NCBI RefSeq assembly: GCF_004339725.1
Contig: NZ_SMGK01000001.1
Span: 930,001-994,000, forward strand
Length of the DNA: 64,000 nt
Origin: Acidipila rosea
Lineage (GTDB): Bacteria > Acidobacteriota > Terriglobia > Terriglobales > Acidobacteriaceae
Direction: 5' to 3'
Below, piece by piece: positions 32,693 to 41,737 of this stretch. Position numbers and translations under genes: made by a program. Position 1 is the stretch's first letter; every line of letters begins with the position of its first letter. The notes below the pieces were generated by a model. It had not been told where the DNA came from. It was given only the letters and a program-made list of their open reading frames with translations, and did not search any database.

Positions 32693-35225
32693 CTCTTTCC
32701 TCCGTGAGGATTGCTAACTGCTCGCTTACATTGAAACCGTTGACCTGCACTGGATGCCAGATGCCATCCCTGTAACGTGATAAAGTTGCCGATCCAAGCG
32801 TGATTTGGAATAGGTGTATCCATGCGTTATGGATCAGGTTTCTGACAACTTCGTGCTTGAGAATGATTGCGTCAATCAACCTCTGTGGTGCTTCGATGAA
32901 GACACTCAGGCGCAGGGGGATATGGCGTAATTTATATCCGTCATGCAGGGACTGGAGCGGAAGTCCAATGCGAAGATCGCCACCATTGCCCTCGAAAACG
33001 CCTAGTCGCCCGCCCACTACGTTGTGGAGTACCTTATTGCCGCTTCCATAGAGGCGATTGTCGACCGTGGATGCGTAGTACTGCATATTGATCCAGTTGG
33101 TAACGAGCATAGGAGCGGTCATGATGGCCTCCAGGACGCTGCCATCGGGGTCAAGAATGCTCTGGTACTCGTGCAGGAACACGCGGCCCTGCAGGTCAAT
33201 GCCGCGGCTTCGCCTGCGCGGGGCAATCAGGAATGCAGCATTGTTGGCAAGCCCCCACTCAGGCCGAACCTGGGACCAATCCTGGCTACGAATGCGAAAT
33301 TGATCCAGTAGGCTTTTGGCGGAAGTGGCTTTGTGGCCGTTGATTCCGACGGATTGAGCCCGTTCCGTTCGCGCTCGATGACCTGCCTGTTGCAGCCACT
33401 CCTGCAAACGCGTGAGATCGGAAGCATGACTCTGCGGGAGTAAATCTGTGTCAAAGATCGTAACTTCGTCCGTCGTTGTGTTGTGCAGTGCGGCCAGAGC
33501 ATGAGTTGTCGAGGGAATTGCGATACCCCGCTGGAGCAGCCCACTTCGAATCGTTGCGTCGTTCAGAAGGCCCGCAAGAACCCTCGCATTGACCTCACCG
33601 GTCTGCCCACCGCACGCACCGCAATCGAGTCCCGCTGCATGTGGATTGTTGACACTATGACTGCCATGGCCGGTCAGCAAAAGCAGGCGTGCGAAGCCTG
33701 ATGTGAGGCTCATATTGGTTAGAATGCCGGCAATCAGCTCACACAGGCTTTCCACAGAAGACAGGTTATCCCCACTGCTATGCGAGAGGCGCGGGCGCAG
33801 AGAAGAATGTGGACCAGGAGTAATACCGTTTGTTTCGACGCTTCGATTAGGGCGATGCAAGGTGCTTTTCAGCAGCGAAGTTGTATAGAAGAACCCGCAC
33901 GATTCAACAAACGTGAACGTGGAGTTTGCTGAGGTTTTAAAGTCCTTCCATATAGCCTTGAAGCGCAGACTCCTCTGCATTTTGTGTAGCGCCTTCTGAT
34001 CGGTGTCTTCTGAGCCGGTGCTATCAGCGACACACAGTTTCGGTGCGAGGAGGCCCGGCAGCTGGGGACGCTCAGTGTGAGTACCAAGCGGCGTGTAGGA
34101 GATGGGCAGACCAAAGAATCCAGCAAATCCCAGCGTCTCGATTTCATCAGAACAAGATTCGAGGGCGCGCCGGAATACTTCCGAGCGGACATCGATGCAA
34201 AAGACCGCCTGAACTGCCGGGGTCCTTTCACCATTCGAGCCTGAAAGAGGTCGGCTGTACTTAAGCGCACTGCAAAGCTCACGCTGGTACGCCATTTCCA
34301 GCGCCTCCTGAAATATCCAGTCAACTGACGACTGTTGTTCAGCGTGTTCCCGCCATTCAAGGAGTTCCTTCCACCCGTTCTGCCATGCAGGGGACTCTTT
34401 CGATTCGAGCAGGTGAACAAACACAAAGTGCTCCCATGCGAGTCGAATGGCCAGCAGTTGGATAATGTGGTCGTTATCTCTCCGAGCAAGGCGTGCCTGC
34501 CAACGCTCAAAGGCGCACCACGATGCCCACCCGTTGATGCTCATCAGAAGCGCTGTCAGGTAATTCACCCATTCCTCCTGGGGAATAGGCAGCGTTTGCA
34601 GTGCCTCGTCAATCAGGTTGAGGGGTTCATTCGGCAAAGACAGCGCGTGATGACGCATGTCGTGGATGCCCATAAGAAGCCATGGGCTCATATCTGTGCG
34701 GGCGTGGTGTAGCCAACTCTGGTAGAGGTCTCTCCTGTGTGGGGTTTCCCACGAGGATTGGCAACGGTCGAAGTAAGAGGCGCAGTGCTGGCTCACGTTG
34801 TGCGTGACGAAGTCACTGATAGACACGCCGTGCAACAGATCACGTTGCGAATCTGCTATAGCGGTAGCGAGAGGGACCCGTGGGATGGACGGTGACTCAC
34901 TTTCGAGTTCGCATAGAAGGTCCGTCAGCGAAATGTTGAGTCCTGACTGACGCAATGCTTCCTGCAAGTGCTCCCTGCCCAACGATCCTGATTTCAACTG
35001 GTCGCGATAAAAGCTGCGCGGCATAAGCATGCGTGAGCCCGAGTAGCTTTCGATACGGTGAGCAGCGGTGTGGATTGCATCACCGATAACGCCCCAATAC
35101 GGGTTGACAGCAATGAACTGGTCCAGCGGCCAGGTAGGGGCAATACTTTGGCAAGCGCTTTCGACGGCTTCACGTGTCGCATTTATTTTAGGAGGGGACG
35201 ACGGTACCTGTTCAAGCGTCTTCAT
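32685..35225 (-). CDS. dabA: DabA-type inorganic carbon accumulation subunit (DUF2309)
   Basis: An 846-aa protein of the DabA (UPF0753/DUF2309) family, a large cytoplasmic or peripheral subunit with a beta-carbonic-anhydrase-like Zn site. The four metal/catalytic positions are visible: C343 and D345 in FCIDVRSEVFRR, H520 in LTGHGSHS, and C535 in GLDCGACGGQ. The spacing matches the published Halothiobacillus enzyme (C351, D353, H524, C539). Known DabAB complexes convert CO2 to bicarbonate vectorially, driven by a cation gradient. MKTLEQ at 35225 was chosen for its AGAGGAG site; an upstream frame exists to 35303. It overlaps dabB by four bases (ATGA). Confidence 0.93.
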   Translation of the reverse strand: MKTLEQVPSSPPKINATREAVESACQSIAPTWPLDQFIAVNPYWGVIGDAIHTAAHRIESYSGSRMLMPRSFYRDQLKSGSLGREHLQEALRQSGLNISLTDLLCELESESPSIPRVPLATAIADSQRDLLHGVSISDFVTHNVSQHCASYFDRCQSSWETPHRRDLYQSWLHHARTDMSPWLLMGIHDMRHHALSLPNEPLNLIDEALQTLPIPQEEWVNYLTALLMSINGWASWCAFERWQARLARRDNDHIIQLLAIRLAWEHFVFVHLLESKESPAWQNGWKELLEWREHAEQQSSVDWIFQEALEMAYQRELCSALKYSRPLSGSNGERTPAVQAVFCIDVRSEVFRRALESCSDEIETLGFAGFFGLPISYTPLGTHTERPQLPGLLAPKLCVADSTGSEDTDQKALHKMQRSLRFKAIWKDFKTSANSTFTFVESCGFFYTTSLLKSTLHRPNRSVETNGITPGPHSSLRPRLSHSSGDNLSSVESLCELIAGILTNMSLTSGFARLLLLTGHGSHSVNNPHAAGLDCGACGGQTGEVNARVLAGLLNDATIRSGLLQRGIAIPSTTHALAALHNTTTDEVTIFDTDLLPQSHASDLTRLQEWLQQAGHRARTERAQSVGINGHKATSAKSLLDQFRIRSQDWSQVRPEWGLANNAAFLIAPRRRSRGIDLQGRVFLHEYQSILDPDGSVLEAIMTAPMLVTNWINMQYYASTVDNRLYGSGNKVLHNVVGGRLGVFEGNGGDLRIGLPLQSLHDGYKLRHIPLRLSVFIEAPQRLIDAIILKHEVVRNLIHNAWIHLFQITLGSATLSRYRDGIWHPVQVNGFNVSEQLAILTEERDA

Positions 35226-36883
35226 AATCTCACTCCTCTTGCTTCGAATGGTTGCGCTGCGTCTCGCCGACGCGTGATTTCTGAGCTTTGCTTTGCGGGC
35301 CATATGCGAAACGTTGCTCGCGTAAAAAGCTCATCCAGGTAGAGTCCCGCATAGAACCATGGATAGAGCGTTGTGGCGATTTGTCCCAGCGGGTTGGCGC
35401 GAATGATTGCGTGGAGAGTGTAGAGTAGCGCGAAGCACGCCACTGGAAAGATCAGAATTGCGTGTTGGGGTGCGGGGCCGATCGTGGCTAGCGGGGCCAA
35501 TCGCTGGAAGAGACGGTCGTATCCGAAGTAGAGGACGCTGATGCCGAGAGCGGATATCGGGAGAAGGAGTGAAGCTTCAATGCTGCAGGTGCTGGAAATT
35601 GCTGCGAGAATTCCAGCAGTTGCGAGTCCCACGACCGTGATGCAAAAGATCATGACTGCATTCATGCGGAGATGAGGTTGCCATAGGAGTGCTCCCAGTA
35701 TTGCCACGAAGAGGCCCGAAAGGGCGCTTCCGATCAATGCGTTAACACCGATCGCTGGGCGCGGCGGCATCATGCGCTTGAGCTTCGCCTGATTGACTGT
35801 CCCCCCTGATCCGAGGAACGCGTGTGCTTTATACAGGGAGTGCGCCAGCAGATGCAGGAAGGCTAGACCATAAAGCCCCAGCCCGCATTCCATGAGCATG
35901 AATCCCATCTGGGCGCAGGTAGACCAGGCCAGATGGACCTTGATACTGATGCGGGTGGTCATGACGAGGGAACTGATGATCGCAGTCAAGCAACCGATAA
36001 CCACAAGCAGACCTTGTGCCATCTGCGTGGTGTTGATGACTGGAGCAAGTCGGATGAGCATGAACCCCCCGAGATTAACAACTCCTGCGTGAAGCAGAGC
36101 AGAAACAGGCGTGGGCGCTTCCATCACTTGAATGAGCCAACCATGCAATGGCAGTTGCGCGCACTTAATCATGGCACTGATAGCAAGCAGTAAAGCCGCG
36201 ACATGAATTGAGGCCGAAATTGGATGAGATCCCGAGATTCGATGCATCACTTCGTCCATCTCGAAGCTGCCCGTCTGCGACCCGAGAAGCATGACTCCGC
36301 AGAGAAGGGTAAAATCCCCCAGCCTGCTCGCCAGAAACTTCTTATGGGCCGCAATGACAGCTGCTTGGCGATGGGGGTATAGCGTCAATAGGCCGTGCAG
36401 CGAGAGGCTTGTGAGAACCCACGCAAGAAGAAAGAGGACTAGATTGTTCGTCACCACGAGCAGGCTTACAGCTGCGAGGGTCCGCATCAGGTTCCCAATA
36501 TATCGAGGTTCTTTAGGGTCTCCGGACATGTATGCGCGTGAATAGCTGACGATGACCCAGCCGAGAAAGGTAACGAGCAAAAGCATGAGCGCTTCCACCA
36601 CATCGAAGCGAAAGCTCAGATGGAAGCTGCCTATCGTGAGCAGAGAGCTGATGCGCGGCCGGCGGACAAGCGCTGGTGTATGTAGGAGCGCGTCGGAGCA
36701 GCACGCAAAGGAAAGAAGTAACGATAGGGAGCTGACGATCCGAGTCAGTCTCCACGCTTTTCGTATCGAAAGCTTCTGTATAGAAACGAGTTGTCCGGCA
36801 AATCCTCCCAGAAAGTACAGGACTGAGGGAACGCAAAGCAGAATGGCATGGTGAGACGGCCATAGGCACTGAAAGTGAGCCAT
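35222..36883 (-). CDS. dabB: DabB-type proton-conducting membrane subunit (NuoL-like)
   Basis: A 553-aa polytopic protein with about thirteen or more helices. It belongs to the complex I antiporter-subunit family (proton-conducting membrane transporter), as expected for the membrane partner of DabA. Typical features are VLTSLSLHGLLTLYPHRQAA, the Lys-containing SAMIKCAQLPLHGWLIQVMEAPTPVSALLHAG (split over two helices) and LAHSLYKAHAFLGSGG. It is shorter than NuoL and lacks the long lateral helix. The ATG at 36883 has AAAGGA upstream; the longer frame to 36919 is not favoured. First gene of dabB-dabA-unknown, divergent from a LysR regulator. Confidence 0.92.
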   Translation of the reverse strand: MAHFQCLWPSHHAILLCVPSVLYFLGGFAGQLVSIQKLSIRKAWRLTRIVSSLSLLLSFACCSDALLHTPALVRRPRISSLLTIGSFHLSFRFDVVEALMLLLVTFLGWVIVSYSRAYMSGDPKEPRYIGNLMRTLAAVSLLVVTNNLVLFLLAWVLTSLSLHGLLTLYPHRQAAVIAAHKKFLASRLGDFTLLCGVMLLGSQTGSFEMDEVMHRISGSHPISASIHVAALLLAISAMIKCAQLPLHGWLIQVMEAPTPVSALLHAGVVNLGGFMLIRLAPVINTTQMAQGLLVVIGCLTAIISSLVMTTRISIKVHLAWSTCAQMGFMLMECGLGLYGLAFLHLLAHSLYKAHAFLGSGGTVNQAKLKRMMPPRPAIGVNALIGSALSGLFVAILGALLWQPHLRMNAVMIFCITVVGLATAGILAAISSTCSIEASLLLPISALGISVLYFGYDRLFQRLAPLATIGPAPQHAILIFPVACFALLYTLHAIIRANPLGQIATTLYPWFYAGLYLDELFTRATFRIWPAKQSSEITRRRDAAQPFEARGVRL

Positions 36884-36921
36884 TGCAGATGTCCTTTCAC
36901 TCTCACAACTTTCGGACATTG

Positions 36922-36942
36922 ATGCAATTCTGTAAAATGCAT
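36922..36942. promoter_or_regulatory. Candidate LysR-type operator between dabB and its regulator
   Basis: ATGCA (36922-36926) and TGCAT (36938-36942) form an inverted repeat with an 11-base AT-rich spacer, matching the T-N11-A style of LysR-family sites. It lies in the 99-bp divergent region between dabB and the lysR-like gene, so it could control both. Confidence 0.45.
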
Positions 36943-36982
36943 ATATTGGAAGGAAACGTTCTATTTAAAGTATGAGTTACAC

Positions 36983-37891
36983 GTGAGACTGAATTATCAC
37001 CATCTTCACTATTTTTGGGCCGTAGCCAAAGACGGCAATCTGACGCGGACTGCGGCGCAGTTGCATGTTTCGCAGTCGGCTCTTTCGTCGCAGATCAAGG
37101 CGCTCGAAGAAGATCTTGGTCAGGCGCTCTTCTTGCGAGAGGGAAGAAGTCTTCAGCTCACCGAAGCTGGGCGACTCGCTTTGACCTATGCCGACACGAT
37201 CTTTGCCGCAGGAAATGAGCTCTCTGCCTTGATGAAAGACGGAGAGTTTCGTAAGCGGCAGACAGTGAGGATTGGCGCCGTTGCCACACTGTCCCGCAAT
37301 TTCCAGGAAAACTTTGTGCGTCCTCTTTTACGGCTCGACGACATTGAGATGGTCCTTCAGTCCGGGACGTTGACGGATCTTCTCGCTCGTCTGAGTGTTC
37401 ACGGCATAGATCTCGTTTTGTCTAACCGTAGAGTCCACCGTGACGCTCAGAATCCATGGCAGTCTCATCGGATTGCCAGACAACCTGTAAGCCTGGTTGG
37501 AAAGCCGCGCCGAAGCAAAAGACGATTCGTATTCCCAGATGACCTCTGCAACTATCCAATTCTGCTGCCGAGCCTGGAAAGCGAAATCAGGGCAGGATTC
37601 GATCTCTTGTGTGAGCAGCACCGGGTCACGTACCGAACCCTCGCCGAAGTGGATGACATGGCGATGCTTCGACTTCTGGCTCGGGACACGGATGCCATCG
37701 CCCTTGTCCCGACCGTCGTCGTGCAGGATGAGTTGAGAACTGGACTTCTGGTGGAGTATTGCGTTGTCCCACAGCTGTTTGAAGACTTTTATGCGATCAC
37801 GGTCAAGAGACACTTTCAATCGCCAATCCTGAGATCTCTACTCAAGCGCAGGGACGGGGATGTACTTGGTGAGGTTTCTACGTCAGCGTAG
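36983..37891 (+). CDS. LysR-family transcriptional regulator
   Basis: A 302-aa regulator. The winged HTH is at the N-terminus (LNYHHLHYFWAVAKDGNLTRTAAQLHVSQSALSSQIKALE is split over helices 1-3), close to the NhaR subgroup that begins LNYHHL. An effector-binding domain follows from about residue 90. The start is GTG at 36983 with no strong ribosome site. Being divergent from dabBA across a short region with a LysR-style inverted repeat, it probably controls the carbon-uptake operon, as LysR regulators do in several autotrophs; the effector is unknown. Confidence 0.88.
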   Translation: MRLNYHHLHYFWAVAKDGNLTRTAAQLHVSQSALSSQIKALEEDLGQALFLREGRSLQLTEAGRLALTYADTIFAAGNELSALMKDGEFRKRQTVRIGAVATLSRNFQENFVRPLLRLDDIEMVLQSGTLTDLLARLSVHGIDLVLSNRRVHRDAQNPWQSHRIARQPVSLVGKPRRSKRRFVFPDDLCNYPILLPSLESEIRAGFDLLCEQHRVTYRTLAEVDDMAMLRLLARDTDAIALVPTVVVQDELRTGLLVEYCVVPQLFEDFYAITVKRHFQSPILRSLLKRRDGDVLGEVSTSA

Positions 37892-37978
37892 GGAGGAAAG
37901 TGAAAGTTGATCGGGTGCAGATCGTCGACTGCAAATCTCAGTTTGACCGATGTGTCGAAGTGGTCCCAGCGGATTGAA

Positions 37979-38054
37979 TGGTGGACGCGGAAGGAATCGA
38001 ACCTTCAACCTGTCGATTAAGAGTCGAATGCTCTGCCAGTTGAGCTACGCGTCC
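37979..38054 (-). tRNA. tRNA-Lys (CTT)
   Basis: A 76-nt cloverleaf on the minus strand. Acceptor GGACGCG (38054-38048) pairs with CGCGTCC, with discriminator A and an encoded CCA (37981-37979). The D arm has GCTCAACTGGCAGAGC and the T arm AAGGTTCGATTCCTT. The anticodon loop CTCTTAA gives CTT (reads AAG). One mismatch closes the top of the anticodon stem. It marks the right end of the block that starts at tRNA-Asp. Confidence 0.94.
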
Positions 38055-38147
38055 ATTCTTTGGGAAACTGCCGAGTGGCAGTCTGTCAGACTTGGAGGAC
38101 ATGACTTCTCATGTCCACTTGAAAAATATAGCACAGGCATTCTCGAA

Positions 38148-39830
38148 TTAAAAAGAAAACGAGAGGCCACCTTCGAGGCACCGCTCAGCCTGCGCAAAGT
38201 AGAGTGTGCTGCCATCGCGGGTGACGAAGGGGCGGTACCCCTCAGCCAGAAGATTTCGTACATCTACCAATGCCTCAATCCCTTGGGGAAGAACATGATG
38301 ATAGCGGATCGGTTGACGCACAAAGAAACTCAGATAGGGGGCGGGCAGGCCGCTATTAAATGGCGCCACTGGCGTCATGCTGTCAGCGGATTGCCAGCGG
38401 TACGAAGCTCGCCATTCAGTTCCACCATGGGATGCTTTGCCGTTGATAGCTGCCGCGTACATCTGCGAGTTCCTGGGGCGGAGGCTCATCAGGCCTGATG
38501 CAAGCGTTGAGGATACAGGCAGCTCACCCATCTGCAGCGCCGCGCCGCTAGCCACGCTCATGGAAACCCACACGCCATCGCCAACCTTCTCATCGGCTTC
38601 GCCTAGTATGCCCGACCCCTCAAAGTTCTGGGCCGCTACTTGCATCAACGCAGTCGCGGGATCATACAGAACATCCTGGGCAGCCCAGTCAGCAGCAGAA
38701 AGTGTGCCGCCGGCAGAGATGATCGGATTATCCAGCTGGTCGTGATAGGCGACAACACGCATGTGAAGGTTGCCCGTATGCTTCTCGACAGCAAGCTCCT
38801 GATGAAGTCCGTGTTCGACAAGCAGCCTGCCATTTTGCTCGGCGACCAGCGGCGCCATGGAGCTATTCTGGTCGATCTGGTCAGCACGCTGCGCATTTGG
38901 CGAAGTGGCCATGCGATATGCGATATCCGCCGGGCCGGCATGAATCGTTGCACTCGCGAAGGGCATGGCAGCAACCAGGGTGCTGCCCATGTGTACGGCT
39001 TCAATCTGCGTCCCGGCCTCAAGCTGTACCGCATTCATGAAATTCATGACCTGGGCACTGCGCAGCATCATCGCTTGAAACCCCTGCTGATTAGGCCCCC
39101 CCGCAATTTCGGGCCGATCCTCAAATGTGGCGACAGACATGAAAGTGCGTCCCGGGGCCAGTTGTTGCTCATATCCGACCACCGAGCCGATGGCGGCACT
39201 CTGCGCCTCGCTCAGGTCCGCGCGGAAGATCACCTGACTGGAATCATCCCTGGACTGTTCGACTTCAAAGTCGTGATGAAGTCCGCCATCGCCGAACTGG
39301 GCCGCACCGCCACGAACCGTGACCCGGGCTTTGAGGGCCGGCCCTGCACCATCGTTGACGACAACCAGGGGGCCATCCTCGAGCATTCGAAGCAGGGGAC
39401 GGTTGGTGGAGAGACGGAGAGTCCACGTCCAGTCGTCCTTAGGTTCGTCAGCCTGGCGTGTCTGCACGGGCAGCCAGCGGAAAGCTTCGTAGAGAGTGTT
39501 GAGTGTCAGGTTGACTACAAGGTGTGAACTGGCAAGCACATGCAGATTCTCACGAAGAGTCGGCAGAAACATCTCACCGGTGGCTTTAAGCCCATAGGTT
39601 CCTGCGAGTACATGCGGAAGCGCGTAGCGCCCATGGTCGTCGGTGAACACCTGGCCGGCGACTGAGTAGTCGGCACGGATCAGCTGAACGATCGCTCCGA
39701 CCTGAGGAGTGCCGTGCGCGTCGCGCACGACTCCGGTGACCACACCTGGGCCAGCTGCATATGCAGGCACACAGAGCATTGCGAAAATGACAGCCAATGC
39801 CGAACCGATTATGGACGCTCTCTGGGTCAC
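38148..39830 (-). CDS. Outer-membrane-type protein with N-terminal carboxypeptidase-regulatory domain
   Basis: A 560-aa exported protein. A signal peptide (GSALAVIFAMLCVPAYAAG) is followed by a carboxypeptidase-regulatory-like beta-sandwich (VVTGVVRDAHGTPQVGAIVQL, DDHGRYALPHVLAGTYGL). The rest is beta-rich, with a C-terminus ending VDVRNLLAEGYRPFVTRDG and finally GLSFSF, an aromatic terminus like those of outer-membrane barrels and TonB-dependent transporters. It is shorter than a full TonB receptor and has no clear plug, so it may be a reduced member of that group. The start is GTG at 39830 with a weak site. It may be co-transcribed with the GWxTD gene 84 bp upstream. Confidence 0.7.
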   Translation of the reverse strand: MTQRASIIGSALAVIFAMLCVPAYAAGPGVVTGVVRDAHGTPQVGAIVQLIRADYSVAGQVFTDDHGRYALPHVLAGTYGLKATGEMFLPTLRENLHVLASSHLVVNLTLNTLYEAFRWLPVQTRQADEPKDDWTWTLRLSTNRPLLRMLEDGPLVVVNDGAGPALKARVTVRGGAAQFGDGGLHHDFEVEQSRDDSSQVIFRADLSEAQSAAIGSVVGYEQQLAPGRTFMSVATFEDRPEIAGGPNQQGFQAMMLRSAQVMNFMNAVQLEAGTQIEAVHMGSTLVAAMPFASATIHAGPADIAYRMATSPNAQRADQIDQNSSMAPLVAEQNGRLLVEHGLHQELAVEKHTGNLHMRVVAYHDQLDNPIISAGGTLSAADWAAQDVLYDPATALMQVAAQNFEGSGILGEADEKVGDGVWVSMSVASGAALQMGELPVSSTLASGLMSLRPRNSQMYAAAINGKASHGGTEWRASYRWQSADSMTPVAPFNSGLPAPYLSFFVRQPIRYHHVLPQGIEALVDVRNLLAEGYRPFVTRDGSTLYFAQAERCLEGGLSFSF

Positions 39831-39914
39831 TTCAAATCTGTCGTTATGCGCTCCTGGCCAATTGCTCCAATAAATGAAAGTTGCAGGCTGCAGCTCTTAG
39901 CGGCTGCTTGCCCT

Positions 39915-41657
39915 CTACTGCACAGTGAAGGGAGCGCTCTGAGCAATGATCTGTTTAGAGACGCTGTCGTTAACTGTGATCTTTACACGATATTTACCAG
40001 GTTGCACGGATGCAAGAGGGACAGTCCTTGCCAGCGTCACCTGATCAGAATTGGCTTCTATCGTGTTGGAATCCTCGTGTGTATCGAGAATTGCCTTGTT
40101 TGAGGCAAGGTCGATGATCTGATACTCGATCGTTGCGTCGTTCTTCTTGCTCTTGTCATCAATGCCGAGATTGTAGACTTGCATCCACATGTTCAGGCTC
40201 TGATTGCGCTGAAAAGTGACAGGCGTGGCAAGGTTTGCGGTCACGGCAGGCAGCAGCTTGGTATTGCCGATGATGAAGTTGCCTTCGCCGATATCCTTGG
40301 ATGGCACCTTCTCCATGCGGTTTGCCAGAATCAGCGAGGATGCTGCAAGGCGGTCGTCATCGTATTTAGGAACATTTACTGCCTGTGCCCAGGTACCGAT
40401 GTGATCCGGATTGTTGACGTCTTTAATAGCAATGTCGACGCGGTAGCGGCCGGGCCGGAGAGGCAGGGCCTTCCAGTACAGGCGCTTGTTGTCCAGTGTC
40501 TTCGAGAGCAGTTCGGAAGGCTCTTCTACTTCCACTGTGTCTTCAAAGGTCTGGACAATGCGGTCCGTGATTGTGGAAACGCGTCCAATGATGTGAACGT
40601 CCCCGCGCGACACACCATCCTTGGTGACAAAGGTGATGTCCCGGTTCTTGATCTGCAGTGTGAGCGGAACGAGCACCGTGTCATCGGTCACTTTCACATA
40701 GTCCGTCCGCACATCAAAGGGAAAGTAAGGCCCGCTGAGAACTTTATGGCTGGATAAAAACTGCTCGAGTTGCAAGTCCTTGAACTTGATCACCGGAGGT
40801 GCCTGCAGTTTCGCGAACTGTTCCAGACGGTCAAACTGCTTGCTCTGGCCCATCCCGGACATTGGTCCATTGCCCAGGCTTTCGAGGCCGCCGCGGAAGC
40901 GGTCTGCACGCTTGGCCATGCCCATCTGCTCATAGAGCGTCTGACCTGCGCCGGGGACGTGCAAAAGCGCGTCCTTCTCGGAGCGATCGATCGTCATGTG
41001 GTAATCGCCGCACATGCAGGTGTCGACAAACTCGATGTCTATGTTCTCGCCAATGCCCTCGATGTAGCGGTAGTGCCAAGTCTCAAAAGGATAGGTCGAG
41101 GTTGTGCCGCCGCCTTCATCCATCGGGCGATCATAGGTTCCGCCGCTCGGATGTGATTCGATCGAGTCCGGCTTGCCATAGGCGATATACATGTGGCCCC
41201 GATCCGTCTTCCAGCCCGGCTTGCCTGCGGCGTAGTGCTCATTGGCATACGCGATACGACGGTAATGCTCTTCGCGAAATTCGTTTTCCGGGGAGTCGGG
41301 ATTCGGATTGCGGCGCTGCCAGAACTGCTCGATGAATGCCTCACGCTCTTCATCGTTGCTCAGACTCTTGAAAGCTTTCGCTTCCTGGTCGGTGATGATC
41401 CAGCGTACGTCCTCGTCAAGCCACTTCTTGTAGGGGCCCTTCAATTCCTGCTTCAGCTGTTTCTGCTGGTTGAAGCGCTCCTTGTCGGAGAGCTGTCGCT
41501 TAAGCGGATCCTGCTGCATATCATCAGCCGATGGGGTCGCCTGGGTGAGTGTCCCGGCAGGCTGTGACGTCTGTTGCTGCGCACGGCTTGAAGGAATAGC
41601 AACTGCAATTGCACCTAACGCAATAGCAAGGGAAAAAGGAAGACTACGTTTAGGCAT
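39915..41657 (-). CDS. GWxTD-domain exported protein
   Basis: A 580-aa exported protein. After a signal peptide (FSLAIALGAIAVAIPSSRA) and a Gln-rich linker, residues 80-200 contain the GWxTD domain: WIITDQEAKAFKSL, EREAFIEQFWQRRNPNPDSPENEF and the signature PGWKTDRGHMYIAYGKPDSI. The C-terminal half is beta-sandwich-like (VPLTLQIKNRDITFV; TVPLASVQPGKYRVKITV). The domain is widespread in Acidobacteria and Bacteroidetes, but its function is not established. It follows the cytochrome c maturation cluster on the same strand. Confidence 0.88.
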   Translation of the reverse strand: MPKRSLPFSLAIALGAIAVAIPSSRAQQQTSQPAGTLTQATPSADDMQQDPLKRQLSDKERFNQQKQLKQELKGPYKKWLDEDVRWIITDQEAKAFKSLSNDEEREAFIEQFWQRRNPNPDSPENEFREEHYRRIAYANEHYAAGKPGWKTDRGHMYIAYGKPDSIESHPSGGTYDRPMDEGGGTTSTYPFETWHYRYIEGIGENIDIEFVDTCMCGDYHMTIDRSEKDALLHVPGAGQTLYEQMGMAKRADRFRGGLESLGNGPMSGMGQSKQFDRLEQFAKLQAPPVIKFKDLQLEQFLSSHKVLSGPYFPFDVRTDYVKVTDDTVLVPLTLQIKNRDITFVTKDGVSRGDVHIIGRVSTITDRIVQTFEDTVEVEEPSELLSKTLDNKRLYWKALPLRPGRYRVDIAIKDVNNPDHIGTWAQAVNVPKYDDDRLAASSLILANRMEKVPSKDIGEGNFIIGNTKLLPAVTANLATPVTFQRNQSLNMWMQVYNLGIDDKSKKNDATIEYQIIDLASNKAILDTHEDSNTIEANSDQVTLARTVPLASVQPGKYRVKITVNDSVSKQIIAQSAPFTVQ

Positions 41658-41737
41658 AAGCTGCTGGGTACTCCCGCTACCACTATTGAATTTTAAGGGT
41701 TTGTGAATGCACAGTACAAGAAATCTTTAAGGATTTC

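Noticed and set aside
38640-39527. A 295-aa plus-strand frame inside the outer-membrane-type gene
   Set aside because: It is antisense to a gene with signal peptide and regulatory domain, and shows no motif of its own.
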